Source: Cytophagales bacterium
GTDB taxonomy: Bacteria; Bacteroidota; Bacteroidia; Cytophagales; Cyclobacteriaceae
Length of the DNA: 64,000 nucleotides
Direction: 5' to 3'
NCBI GenBank assembly: GCA_017303795.1
Contig: JAFLBR010000002.1
Coordinates: forward strand, 1 to 64,000
Shown here: positions 43,989 to 52,113 of the stretch, piece after piece
Layout: the number at the start of each line of letters is the position of its first letter
Numbering within the stretch: the first letter of the stretch is position 1
Made by a program: the position numbers and the translations under genes
Notes under the pieces: model-generated
Seen by the model: the letters and a program-made list of their open reading frames with translations, nothing else
Database searches by the model: none
Told to the model about the DNA's origin: nothing

Positions 43989-44392
43989 CGATTAATAGCC
44001 AAAGGTTTTTCTACTCTTTTGAATGTATTCTCGATCTCTTCGATAAGTAACTGTGGTTCGAATGGTTTAATTAAATAGCTGCTGGCACCTAAGGCCAAAC
44101 ACTTCTTTCGCTTCTCCGGATCTTCACTTCCTGAAAGGATTATAACGGGTATATTCCTTAAAATTCCGCTGGTTTGGATGTTTTCAAGCAATTCAAGGCC
44201 ATCTAATGAGGGCATATGTAAGTCCGAGATTATAAGATCAGGTAAGGTATTTGAAGATAACCATGCCAGCGCATCAAGCCCATTTTGGTGAATTATAACT
44301 TCAAATTTTCCTTTTAAGATGCGATCAAGCAACCAGCATAGAGGCTCGTCATCTTCTATTATTAAGATTCTTTTTAAAGTTTGAGTACTCAC
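43985..44392 (-). CDS. single-domain (CheY-like) response regulator
   Basis: The 135-residue protein is a lone receiver: IIEDDEP acidic pocket (D14, D15), phospho-acceptor Asp57 in ISDLHMP, later Thr/Ser in ILSGS and Lys in LIKPFEP. No output domain follows. It heads the polysaccharide cluster and overlaps the sugar transferase gene by 4 bases. It may act by protein contact, for example with the receiver-like domain of that enzyme; this is inference. Its kinase is not in the cluster. Confidence 0.93.
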   Translation of the reverse strand: MSTQTLKRILIIEDDEPLCWLLDRILKGKFEVIIHQNGLDALAWLSSNTLPDLIISDLHMPSLDGLELLENIQTSGILRNIPVIILSGSEDPEKRKKCLALGASSYLIKPFEPQLLIEEIENTFKRVEKPLAINR

Positions 44393-44548
44393 CGAATGTA
44401 ATTGAAATAAGGCATTCTAATAAACACAGCAACTTACTAAAACATACGCATTCTAACAATTTCAAAATTACCCGAAAGATTGTTGGTCAATGTTATTTCA
44501 GGGTGATTATTTTAACAACTTAAAGTCACCGCAAACCTTTGAGCTACT

Positions 44549-46528
44549 ATGCGCAACATCAAAATCCTGATTTTACTCTCTCTGGGTACTATCTGCACAC
44601 ATTCTAAGGCCCAGTATTATCACGGTTTCGCTTTTGGGGCGGCAACTTTCGATGAACTGAACCTTAAGGCCTATTCTAAAGATACTACCGCTGCCGCTGT
44701 TGTTTTAGATGAGTTTGGTGAGGCTTATATTGATAATGGCGGGGAAAATAACCTGCTGCTGGAGTATCATGTGAAAATCAAAATCCTGAAGACTGAAGGT
44801 CTGGATCAAGCTAATTTTAGGATTTTGCTTCGAAAAAGCGGATCTGCCAAAGAATTTATACGCGAAGTAGAGGGCTTCACTTATAATGTTGTTAGTGGGG
44901 CGCTCAGAAAGACTCCGATGCCTCGCAAAAGCACTTTTACTACCTCCTTAAATGAATACAGAGATGAAAGTACGTTTACGTTGCCAGAGGTACAGGTAGG
45001 TAGCGTAATTGAAGTTCGTTATATTCTGGAGTCGCCCTTTATTTTCAATTTTTATCCGTGGCGATTTCAATCTGAGATACCTAAACAGCGAAGTGAGTTT
45101 TGGGCCCGGATACCAGCCAATTACGTATATAATATCTCCTTAAAGGGTTTTTTGAATCTCTCCAAAAATGAATCTTCTGTAGTGTCAGATTGCTTTACGC
45201 CTGGTGGTGGCAATAAAGCTGATTGCTCACTATACAAATATGCTATAATAGATATACCGGCCTTGAAGGATGAAGACTATATGTTATCCCGAACCAATTT
45301 TTTGGCTGGGATAGATTATGAGCTGTCGGAAGTTAAAACATTTGATGGCCGAACAATTAAATACACCAAAACCTGGAAAGATGCGGTGCGCGAACTTAAT
45401 ACGCACGAAAGTTTTGGCATGGAACTGCGTAAAGGCCGTAATCTATGGGAACAAATCGTGTCGGGAGCTATTGCCGGAAAAGTTGCTGATAAGGATAAAG
45501 CGGTAGCCATTTACAATCTGGTTAATGACTGGTTTTTATGGAATGAGTATTACGGAAAATACACTGAGCTGGGTAGCAAAAAATCCTATGATTTGCGAAA
45601 AGGAAATGTAGGCGATATCAATCTATCGCTGGTGGCGGCTTTGCAATCGGCTGGTTTACAGGCTGACCCTGTGATATTGGCCACGCGTGAAGCCGGTTTG
45701 CCTAATCAGCTTTACCCCGTTATCAGCGATTTTAATTATGTAGTAGCTTCTGTGGTTTTGGATGGTGAATATTTTTTACTGGATGCCACCACTCCGCTTT
45801 TACCGTTCGGTTTGCTGCCGCGAAGATGTTTGAATGGAACGGGCCGTCTTATTCCCCGCAAGGAGGATGATAGCAAATGGATTGACCTTAAACCCCGCGA
45901 GAAGGAAAAGAAGCTTGTTTCGTTAAATCTAAAATTGGAGAATGGTGAGTTTGCAGGTGAAATGACTATAAGTTCTTATGGGTATGAGGCCTTGGACAAA
46001 CGCAGAGAGTTGGCCATAGCAGGTTCGGTTGAAAAGTATCGCGATGAACTGGAGAAGCGATACAATGATTTTGAAATTTTAGATTATAAAGTCGAAAACG
46101 TAGAGGATTTAACTAAACCGATTATAGAGAAGTTCAAGCTAAAATCATCGCTTGAAATAGCCAGCCCTGATTTGCTATACCTCAATCCGTTTTTTGTAAG
46201 AGAATGGAAATCAAATCCGTTTAAAACCAACGAACGACTTTACCCGGTTGATTTTGGTGCTCCGCTTGAAACTACTTTTTTGCTAAATCTGGAGTACCCT
46301 CAGGAATTTGTGGTGGATGAGTTGCCAACCAGTACGGCCCTTGCGCTGCCGCAGAATGGTGGTAAGTACCTTTGCAATATTACCAATACCGGTAACAAGA
46401 TATCGCTTACCAACGTGCTGGCTATATCAAAGTCTGTATACTCTTCAGTGGAGTATCATTCATTAAAAGAGCTGTTCAATCGCATAGTAAGTACAGAGCA
46501 ATCGCAAATTGTATTGAAGCGCAAGTAG
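44549..46528 (+). CDS. DUF3857/transglutaminase-like exported protein
   Basis: The 659-residue protein has a signal peptide (ending HSKAQ). Residues about 45-210 match DUF3857 (LDEFGEAYIDNGGENNLLLEYHV-type start, VQVGSVIEVRYILESPF). A transglutaminase-like domain (about 290-420) and a DUF3858-like C-terminus follow. In place of the catalytic Cys the phrase GDINLSLVAALQSAGLQADPV has Asn-Leu-Ser, so transglutaminase activity is doubtful; His and Asp positions (DFNYVV, LLDATTP) partly remain. It is divergent from the response regulator gene, 156 bases apart. Periplasmic, function unknown. Confidence 0.88.
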   Translation: MRNIKILILLSLGTICTHSKAQYYHGFAFGAATFDELNLKAYSKDTTAAAVVLDEFGEAYIDNGGENNLLLEYHVKIKILKTEGLDQANFRILLRKSGSAKEFIREVEGFTYNVVSGALRKTPMPRKSTFTTSLNEYRDESTFTLPEVQVGSVIEVRYILESPFIFNFYPWRFQSEIPKQRSEFWARIPANYVYNISLKGFLNLSKNESSVVSDCFTPGGGNKADCSLYKYAIIDIPALKDEDYMLSRTNFLAGIDYELSEVKTFDGRTIKYTKTWKDAVRELNTHESFGMELRKGRNLWEQIVSGAIAGKVADKDKAVAIYNLVNDWFLWNEYYGKYTELGSKKSYDLRKGNVGDINLSLVAALQSAGLQADPVILATREAGLPNQLYPVISDFNYVVASVVLDGEYFLLDATTPLLPFGLLPRRCLNGTGRLIPRKEDDSKWIDLKPREKEKKLVSLNLKLENGEFAGEMTISSYGYEALDKRRELAIAGSVEKYRDELEKRYNDFEILDYKVENVEDLTKPIIEKFKLKSSLEIASPDLLYLNPFFVREWKSNPFKTNERLYPVDFGAPLETTFLLNLEYPQEFVVDELPTSTALALPQNGGKYLCNITNTGNKISLTNVLAISKSVYSSVEYHSLKELFNRIVSTEQSQIVLKRK

Positions 46529-46639
46529 CCACTCAACCTTTTTATTTTCTATTAATCGGCCTATGAAGCCGGTAATCTATTTTGTGTTGTGATAAAGAGC
46601 GCATTCGTATTATGTTCGAAAGTCGTAATTCCCTATGCT

Positions 46640-47239
46640 ATGAAAAAATTAATCTGCCTTATAATCCTCATACTTCCTCAAGTAACCTTTGCGCAACTCG
46701 CAGCAAAAGCCCTTGAAGATGATAAGCTTGAGTTGAAAGACCGGTATCAGGTAATGAAAACCAATTCGCAGACATACGAAGATTATAAAGTAATTAAAGA
46801 ATTTATTCTGGATGGATTTTGGAAAATTGCAGTAGACACCATCAATAGAAAGGAAGCACAATTAGCAGCGGTTCGCCAAAAGGTTACCGACTTACAAGCC
46901 GAACTGGCAACTTCACATCAGCAGTTAGCTGAACAAAAAGCATCGGTGGAAGGCATTACTTTCGATAGCGAACATATTTCTGTGTTGGGAGTTCATTTTG
47001 GTAAAGGCATGTTTTTACTGATAACATTAATAGTGGTAGCAGCTCTGTTAACCATTATTGTGGGTGTTACAGCCCGGCTAAAAATGTTGCAAGCCTCTGT
47101 TAAAGATAAAGCGCAGGTAGCAGATTCACTTACGCATGAGTTTGAAGAATATAAACGCAAAGCTTTAGAACGCCAGACCAAACTATCGCGCGAGTTGCAG
47201 AACGAGCGGAATAAATTGGTTGAACTGGGCCGTGGTTAA
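46640..47239 (+). CDS. coiled-coil single-pass membrane protein
   Basis: The ATG at 46640 starts a clean signal peptide (MKKLICLIILILPQVTFAQ), which decides it over an upstream non-ATG at 46589. The 199-residue product has a helical stretch, a coiled coil (about 80-110, RQKVTDLQAELATSHQQL), a membrane helix (about 130-152) and a charged C-terminal coiled coil. Proteins like this are often labelled tRNA (guanine-N1)-methyltransferase in Bacteroidota databases, but nothing here supports that. Its end overlaps the convergent NTF2-like gene by 4 bases. Confidence 0.8.
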   Translation: MKKLICLIILILPQVTFAQLAAKALEDDKLELKDRYQVMKTNSQTYEDYKVIKEFILDGFWKIAVDTINRKEAQLAAVRQKVTDLQAELATSHQQLAEQKASVEGITFDSEHISVLGVHFGKGMFLLITLIVVAALLTIIVGVTARLKMLQASVKDKAQVADSLTHEFEEYKRKALERQTKLSRELQNERNKLVELGRG

Positions 47240-47667
47240 AGTGTGATTTTGGTAGCGAGCCGGTTCAGCAACTTCCAGTCCTTACCCACTTTTACATACA
47301 CTTCGGTGTAAAACAAACTCAGGTTAAATTCAGATTTATCGGGCATCAATCCACGAAAGCGACCTTTACCTGAAACAATTGCTGTATTTTGATGAACCGT
47401 TACTGTTGCTTCCACTATTTCAATGTTGGTGTAGTTGAGCTTACCGGTTTTCAAATCATCAATCACTTCTGTTTTAGCTTGTACCCAGCCGTTGGAGTGA
47501 ATATACTGCACGCGTTCATGCATCAGCCAGTTTAATGAATCGTAATTTTTGTTAATTAACCACGTAAATTTTTTGCGATGGAGTTGGTCTATCGTGTTTT
47601 CGTTCTTTTGGCCGAACGAGCAGGCACTAATGAAAATCAGTCCTAATAATATTATTCTCATAATCAT
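47236..47667 (-). CDS. NTF2-like (DUF4440) exported protein
   Basis: The 143-residue protein has a lipoprotein-like signal (FISACSFGQ). The body is a small NTF2-like cone fold: a first helix FTWLINKNYDSLNWLMHERV, then YIHSNGWVQAK and strands AIVSGKGRF and SLFYTEVYVKVGKDWKLLNRL. Such proteins are ligand-binding or small enzymes; the role is unknown. Its start codon directly follows the GH16 stop codon without a gap, so the two are co-translated. Confidence 0.85.
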   Translation of the reverse strand: MIMRIILLGLIFISACSFGQKNENTIDQLHRKKFTWLINKNYDSLNWLMHERVQYIHSNGWVQAKTEVIDDLKTGKLNYTNIEIVEATVTVHQNTAIVSGKGRFRGLMPDKSEFNLSLFYTEVYVKVGKDWKLLNRLATKITL

Positions 47668-48450
47668 TTATTGATAAACGCGTACATAATCAATTTCCAT
47701 TTTCTGTGGCCAGATAGAATCATCGATACCTTCTTTGCCACCCCAGTTTCCGCCTACGGCAACATTCATAATCAAATGAAATTTCTGATCGAAAGGCCAG
47801 CCGTTAAAATCATCCTGTGGATCGCGTATTACAGTGTGATAAAGTTGCTCGTCAACAAAAAAATCAATTTTGTCTTTTGTCCAGTCGATAGCGTAAACAT
47901 GAAACTGATCCATAGCATCGGTAATGGTAATCTTACCTTCTTTTTGAGTCCATTTAATGTGATTATATTTTTCGGTGTGAATGGTGCCGTGTATTACACC
48001 CGGATCGTACCCCACATGCTCCATGATATCAATCTCGCCACTGGCCGGCCAGCCACCATATTTCCAATCGGTTGAAAGCATCCAGATGGCCGGCCAGGTG
48101 CCTTTGCCTTTTGGGAGTTTAGCTCTTACTTCAATGCGCCCATACAACCAATCGCCTTTTTGTTTACTTACTATGCGTGTGGAGGTATAGGCCTTTCCGC
48201 CAAGCGAATCTTTATGGGCTTCAATAATCAGGTTGCCATTTTCTACCCGCACATTTTTACTATCAGTTGTGTAATACTGCGCTTCGTTGTTTCCCCAACC
48301 ACACACATTGGGGCAGCCATCTCCCAGGTCGTAGTTCCACTTGGTGGTATCGGGCGTTCCGGTATAATCAAATTCGTCCGACCAAATTGGTTTTTTCTCA
48401 CATCCCGAAAGGTAAACCAATACAGAGCAGAGCAGAAGAAGGCGTTTCAT
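47668..48450 (-). CDS. GH16 beta-glucanase-type lipoprotein
   Basis: The 260-residue lipoprotein (LSGC, Cys17) is a glycoside hydrolase family 16 enzyme of the laminarinase/lichenase type. The catalytic motif EIDIMEHVGY gives nucleophile Glu139, Asp141 and acid/base Glu144. Other family features are WGNNEAQYYT, AIWMLS and the final MEIDYVRVYQ. It would cut beta-1,3 or mixed-linkage glucans, or a related galactan, at the cell surface. It directly precedes the NTF2-like gene. The exact substrate is not deducible. Confidence 0.94.
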   Translation of the reverse strand: MKRLLLLCSVLVYLSGCEKKPIWSDEFDYTGTPDTTKWNYDLGDGCPNVCGWGNNEAQYYTTDSKNVRVENGNLIIEAHKDSLGGKAYTSTRIVSKQKGDWLYGRIEVRAKLPKGKGTWPAIWMLSTDWKYGGWPASGEIDIMEHVGYDPGVIHGTIHTEKYNHIKWTQKEGKITITDAMDQFHVYAIDWTKDKIDFFVDEQLYHTVIRDPQDDFNGWPFDQKFHLIMNVAVGGNWGGKEGIDDSIWPQKMEIDYVRVYQ

Positions 48451-48535
48451 AGTTTATGATGTTTTGAATAAAATTAGAAAATTCCTGTAACCATTTTCAC
48501 TACCTTAAGTTTTCCTGCACAAGAACCTCAAAACT

Positions 48536-49102
48536 TTGAAAGCACTTTCGGACAATGCCTTGATGCTAAAGGTAAAAAATGGCGACCTGGATAAACTGGG
48601 GCAGCTTTTTGAACGCTATAAAAAACCGTTGTATGGTTTTTTCTATGGACTTACCCGCCAGCAGGATGTAAGTGAGGATCTTATTCAGAACACTTTTTTT
48701 CGCATTCTGAAATACCGGCATCTGTTTCGCGAGCAGGCCGAGAGTAACGGGGGCGAGTTTCGGGCCTGGATGTTTCACATTGCGCGTAATGTGCATTTCG
48801 ACCAGCATCGGAAAAAGAAGTTGATAAGTGACGATTTGGAAAACTGGCAAGACCGGATTGGCCATACTGAAAACAAAGCAACTGAAATTCAGCAAACGGA
48901 GGAGTTACAACTCCTTGCTGTTGCAATGGATAAGCTGCCATTAGAGAAGCGTGAAATTATTTTGCTGAGTAAGTATGAGGAAATGAAGTACAACGAAATA
49001 GGCGAAGTATTGGGATGTTCGGAAGGAGCTGTAAAAGTAAAAGTGTTCAGGGCCTTGCAGGAATTGAAGGCGATTTACAAACAATTGGAACGAATAAATT
49101 AA
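48536..49102 (+). CDS. ECF-type RNA polymerase sigma factor
   Basis: The 188-residue protein has sigma region 2 (DKLGQLFERYKKPLYGFFYG, SEDLIQNTFFRIL, FRAWMFHIARNV) and region 4 (LPLEKREIILLSKYEEMKYNEIGEVLGCSEGAVKVKVFRAL). The start is a TTG at 48536, chosen because homologues usually begin with a similar ALSDNALMLKVKNGD stretch; an ATG nine codons in is the alternative. It heads a four-gene operon with a HEAT-repeat membrane protein and two DUF4097 proteins. Confidence 0.93.
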   Translation: MKALSDNALMLKVKNGDLDKLGQLFERYKKPLYGFFYGLTRQQDVSEDLIQNTFFRILKYRHLFREQAESNGGEFRAWMFHIARNVHFDQHRKKKLISDDLENWQDRIGHTENKATEIQQTEELQLLAVAMDKLPLEKREIILLSKYEEMKYNEIGEVLGCSEGAVKVKVFRALQELKAIYKQLERIN

Positions 49103-49108
49103 GGGAGT

Positions 49109-49867
49109 ATGGAAAAGGCAATAGCGGATTTGATAGCAAAGTATAATGAAGGTTTGGCCGATCCTTCGGAAGTACAGTTGCTGGAACAATTAATTGAAGC
49201 AGGCAAAGTTCATCTTACCCAGCTTACCGATTTGAATCACCTGCACAACCAGGTAGTACAGTTAGAAAGTGCGAAGCCCGATTTATCGGTTGATGATCGA
49301 TTTTACCAGATGCTTGCCGTAGAAAAGCAAACCCATAAATCGGCACCAGTAATTCCTATGTATCAACGCATGGCAATTGCAGCCGGGCTGTTGGTGTGTG
49401 GATTTATGATTGGGTATTTACTGCAAAGTGATTCGGGCGAAAAAGAAGTAAATCAATTAACCGAACAGGTAAGCGAACTAAAGGAGATGATGATGCTTTC
49501 GCTGCTCGAAAAAGAATCGGCCACGCAACGATTAAAAGCAGTAAGCCTTACCAGTGAAATGGATCAGGTAAGCGACAAAGTAACTGATGCATTGTTTGCC
49601 ACGCTTAACAGCGATGAAAATGTAAACGTACGATTGGCCGCGCTTGATGCCCTTAAACCATTTGTAAAGAGCGGCAAAGTGCGCAGCGGGTTGATTGCCT
49701 CTATCGCAAAACAGGATTCGCCTTTAGTGCAGTTAGCGTTGGCCGACCTGATGGTAAATATCCAGGAGAAAAAGTCGGTAGATGCGTTGAAGCAATTGCT
49801 GGAGAAAGAGAATACTCCCAAAGAAGTGAAGTCGAAAATTTCGGAAAGCATTGAAGTGTTGATTTAA
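49109..49867 (+). CDS. membrane-anchored HEAT-repeat protein, likely anti-sigma or accessory factor
   Basis: The 252-residue protein has a cytoplasmic N-terminal part (about 1-85, with LIAKYNEGLADPSEVQLLEQL), one membrane helix (about 91-110) and a periplasmic part with HEAT-like repeats (about 165-250, VRLAALDALKPF and LVQLALADLMVNI). It starts 6 bases after the sigma gene. The N-terminal part takes the place of an anti-sigma domain but has no zinc-finger Cys/His set. Its role in holding the sigma factor is inferred from position. Confidence 0.82.
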   Translation: MEKAIADLIAKYNEGLADPSEVQLLEQLIEAGKVHLTQLTDLNHLHNQVVQLESAKPDLSVDDRFYQMLAVEKQTHKSAPVIPMYQRMAIAAGLLVCGFMIGYLLQSDSGEKEVNQLTEQVSELKEMMMLSLLEKESATQRLKAVSLTSEMDQVSDKVTDALFATLNSDENVNVRLAALDALKPFVKSGKVRSGLIASIAKQDSPLVQLALADLMVNIQEKKSVDALKQLLEKENTPKEVKSKISESIEVLI

Positions 49868-49878
49868 CGAAAACAAGT

Positions 49879-50766
49879 ATGCGATTAACAATAACAATAG
49901 GATTAGTGCTGGCAGCCGGTGTGGCGATGAGCCAAACCTTTAGCGAGAAAATTACACGTGAGTATGTGTTCGAAAAAAAATCGAATGAGAATGCCATACT
50001 GATAGCCAACATCAATGGTGGTATTTCGGTGGCTGCTTATGATGGCGATAAAATTCAGGTTGAAGTAACCCGCGCCATTAAAGGTAAAACAGCGGAAAGG
50101 CTTGAGGCTGGAAAGGTTATTACATTAGGTGTGATTGACCTGGCCGATACCCTGGTGTTTTATACTGAAGGGTTATGCAGCAAGTTCGGCCGTAAACAAA
50201 ATCATAAAAATAATTGGGGCCACACAAAAGGCTGGGGCTACGATTGGAATGGGCGCGCCCCGGATGATTGCAGAGATAAGGTTGAATACACGTTAGACTA
50301 TGTAGTGCGGGTTCCCCGAAACACAAATGTTATCGTGAGTACCGTAAATCAGGGAAATATTAAGATTGATGATGTGGCGGGTGGGATTGTATCAAACAAT
50401 GTAAATGGCGCAATAGCGTTGAATGGAATTTCGCGCGAAGCAGTAGCGCATACGATTAACGGCAATGTAGACATTACGTACGCAAAAAATCCACAAAGCC
50501 CATGTCGCTTTTATACATTGAATGGCGATATCAATGCTTGGTTTCAAAAAGGCTTGCAGGCAGAACTTAGTTTTGAAAGTTTCAATGGACATTTTTTTAC
50601 GAATGTGGCAAGCCTGCAGTCCATGCCGGTAGTGGTAAGAAAAGAAGATTCAAAAGAAGGATTGAAGTTTAAAATTAAAGGCAATCAGTTTAAAATTGGA
50701 ACGGGTGGTGTGCAATTGAATTTCGAAACCTTCAATGGAAATGTGTACTTAAAGGAAAAAATTTAA
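49879..50766 (+). CDS. DUF4097-type beta-repeat exported protein
   Basis: The 295-residue protein has a signal peptide (ending AMSQ) and a repetitive beta-helical body matching DUF4097 (adhesin-like): NINGGISVAAYDGDKIQVEV, VNQGNIKIDDVAGGIVSNNVNG, INGNVDITYA and LNGDINAWF. The central insert (about 100-130) is rich in Gly, Trp, His and Asp. Such proteins commonly follow ECF sigma/anti-sigma genes in Bacteroidota; the function is unknown. It starts 11 bases after the HEAT gene. Confidence 0.88.
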   Translation: MRLTITIGLVLAAGVAMSQTFSEKITREYVFEKKSNENAILIANINGGISVAAYDGDKIQVEVTRAIKGKTAERLEAGKVITLGVIDLADTLVFYTEGLCSKFGRKQNHKNNWGHTKGWGYDWNGRAPDDCRDKVEYTLDYVVRVPRNTNVIVSTVNQGNIKIDDVAGGIVSNNVNGAIALNGISREAVAHTINGNVDITYAKNPQSPCRFYTLNGDINAWFQKGLQAELSFESFNGHFFTNVASLQSMPVVVRKEDSKEGLKFKIKGNQFKIGTGGVQLNFETFNGNVYLKEKI

Positions 50767-50788
50767 TAACGATTAAAAAAACATAGCG

Positions 50789-51589
50789 ATGAAAAAGCAA
50801 ATTTTGATAACGATAATATTGTGTGCGATAGCCTTGGCCTCGTTTGGCCAGAATAGTGGTGAGTTTCCGGTTCCGTTAAGCGATCCGGCTAAGCGAGGCA
50901 AGTTAAAGGCCCATCTGAATAAAGGCTCTATTACTGTGCGAGGTACAGCGCGTAAAGATGTGTTGGTGAAATATACTTCTAAGGACGAAGGAGGTAAAGT
51001 GAAAGAAAGTCAGGATGGCTTAAAACGAATCAGCGGTGGTTCATTAAACCTGGAAGTTTCTGAAAATGCCAATGAAGTTAAGGTGCAATCAGGTTCGTGG
51101 AGCACACAGATGAATTTGGAAATAGAAGTACCGGTGGGGTTCGATCTGAAGGTAAGTTCATACAACAATGGCGATATCTATATTAACAATGTTCAGGGTG
51201 AAGTAGAGATCACTACGTACAACGGTGAGATTGTTGCTGAGAACATTTCTGGATCTGTAGTGGCCACAACTTACAATGGCGATGTTAGGGTAACATTCGA
51301 TAAAGTTACTTCCGTGCCGATGTCATACTCAACGTACAATGGTGATATTGATATCACTTTCCCAGCTACCATTAAAGCAACTTTAAAAATGAAAACTCAA
51401 CGAGGCGAAATTTTAGGCGGATTTGAGATGAATGTGTCGAAGAATGAGCCGGTGCAGAAAAAAGATTCGGGTACAGGGAGTTTTAAGATTGTGTTGGATG
51501 AATGGGTGAAGGCAGATATTGGAGGCGGTGGTCCTGAGATTTCGATGCGTAATTATAATGGCGATATTAAAATCAGGAAGAAAGGATAG
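50789..51589 (+). CDS. DUF4097-type beta-repeat exported protein
   Basis: The 266-residue protein has a signal peptide (LASFGQ) and a DUF4097 beta-helix with regular N/Y-N-G-D turns: YNNGDIYINNVQGEVEITTY, TYNGDVRVTF, TYNGDIDITF, YNGDIKIRKKG at the end. It is a paralogue of the preceding protein by fold, not by close sequence. It is the last gene of the sigma operon, ending before a strong hairpin at 51606. Likely surface or periplasmic; function unknown. Confidence 0.88.
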   Translation: MKKQILITIILCAIALASFGQNSGEFPVPLSDPAKRGKLKAHLNKGSITVRGTARKDVLVKYTSKDEGGKVKESQDGLKRISGGSLNLEVSENANEVKVQSGSWSTQMNLEIEVPVGFDLKVSSYNNGDIYINNVQGEVEITTYNGEIVAENISGSVVATTYNGDVRVTFDKVTSVPMSYSTYNGDIDITFPATIKATLKMKTQRGEILGGFEMNVSKNEPVQKKDSGTGSFKIVLDEWVKADIGGGGPEISMRNYNGDIKIRKKG

Positions 51590-51605
51590 TTAAAGTGGCC
51601 ATATA

Positions 51606-51649
51606 AAAAATGCCTTAGTGATTCCAGAAGAAATCGCTAAGGCATTTTT
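51606..51649. terminator. bidirectional terminator between the DUF4097 and DUF2214 genes
   Basis: AAAAATGCCTTAG and CTAAGGCATTTTT form a 13-bp stem with further pairing (GATT with AATC) inside. A- and T-runs on the two sides let it end both the plus-strand sigma operon and the minus-strand arginine operon. Confidence 0.9.
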
Positions 51650-51659
51650 AATTTTATAA

Positions 51660-52109
51660 TTAGTTACCAAAGAATCCAACTCCACGCGACATTAATCCGG
51701 CTAACATCGGAATGATGAATAGAAGTAACAATTCCAATCTTATCATCATAAAAACTGATTTCGGAATAGTCACAATTTCATCTGGATTTCCCTTGCTATT
51801 CTTGATAAAGAAGATGGTTGGGTAAATAGATAACAGACCAATTAATACAAAGAGCGTTAGCTTGGTGTGAAAGATCCAGTTTTTAGTATAGAATACTGCG
51901 GGTTTACCAAACTCGCCCAACCAAAGTGTAAGGCCAGCACTCAATAAAGTTATAGCAGCTAATCCATAGACAGCATCAACACGTGCAATTTTTGCAATCG
52001 CACTTCGTGTTAATTGTTTTTGCAACAACATGTGTTCGGATACCAACGAACCCACAATCGCAAAGATGCTGATGAAGTGCAGGTAGCGAAGAAAAAGTTC
52101 GGTTGTCAT
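51660..52109 (-). CDS. DUF2214-family membrane protein
   Basis: The 149-residue protein has four membrane helices (about 7-26, 48-65, 82-100, 121-142) and the family phrases FLRYLHFISIFAIVGSLVSEH and ARVDAVYGLAA. His residues in helices 1 and 3 (RYLH; FHTKL) might bind haem, as guessed for this family. It starts 4 bases after the M48-EEP gene and is last of the arginine-operon run. Function unknown. Confidence 0.8.
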   Translation of the reverse strand: MTTELFLRYLHFISIFAIVGSLVSEHMLLQKQLTRSAIAKIARVDAVYGLAAITLLSAGLTLWLGEFGKPAVFYTKNWIFHTKLTLFVLIGLLSIYPTIFFIKNSKGNPDEIVTIPKSVFMMIRLELLLLFIIPMLAGLMSRGVGFFGN

Positions 52110-52113
52110 AATG

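Noticed and set aside
46589-47239. tRNA (guanine-N1)-methyltransferase, the common database label for this type of coiled-coil protein
   Set aside because: The protein has a signal peptide, one membrane helix and coiled coils, and no SAM-binding or SPOUT motif.
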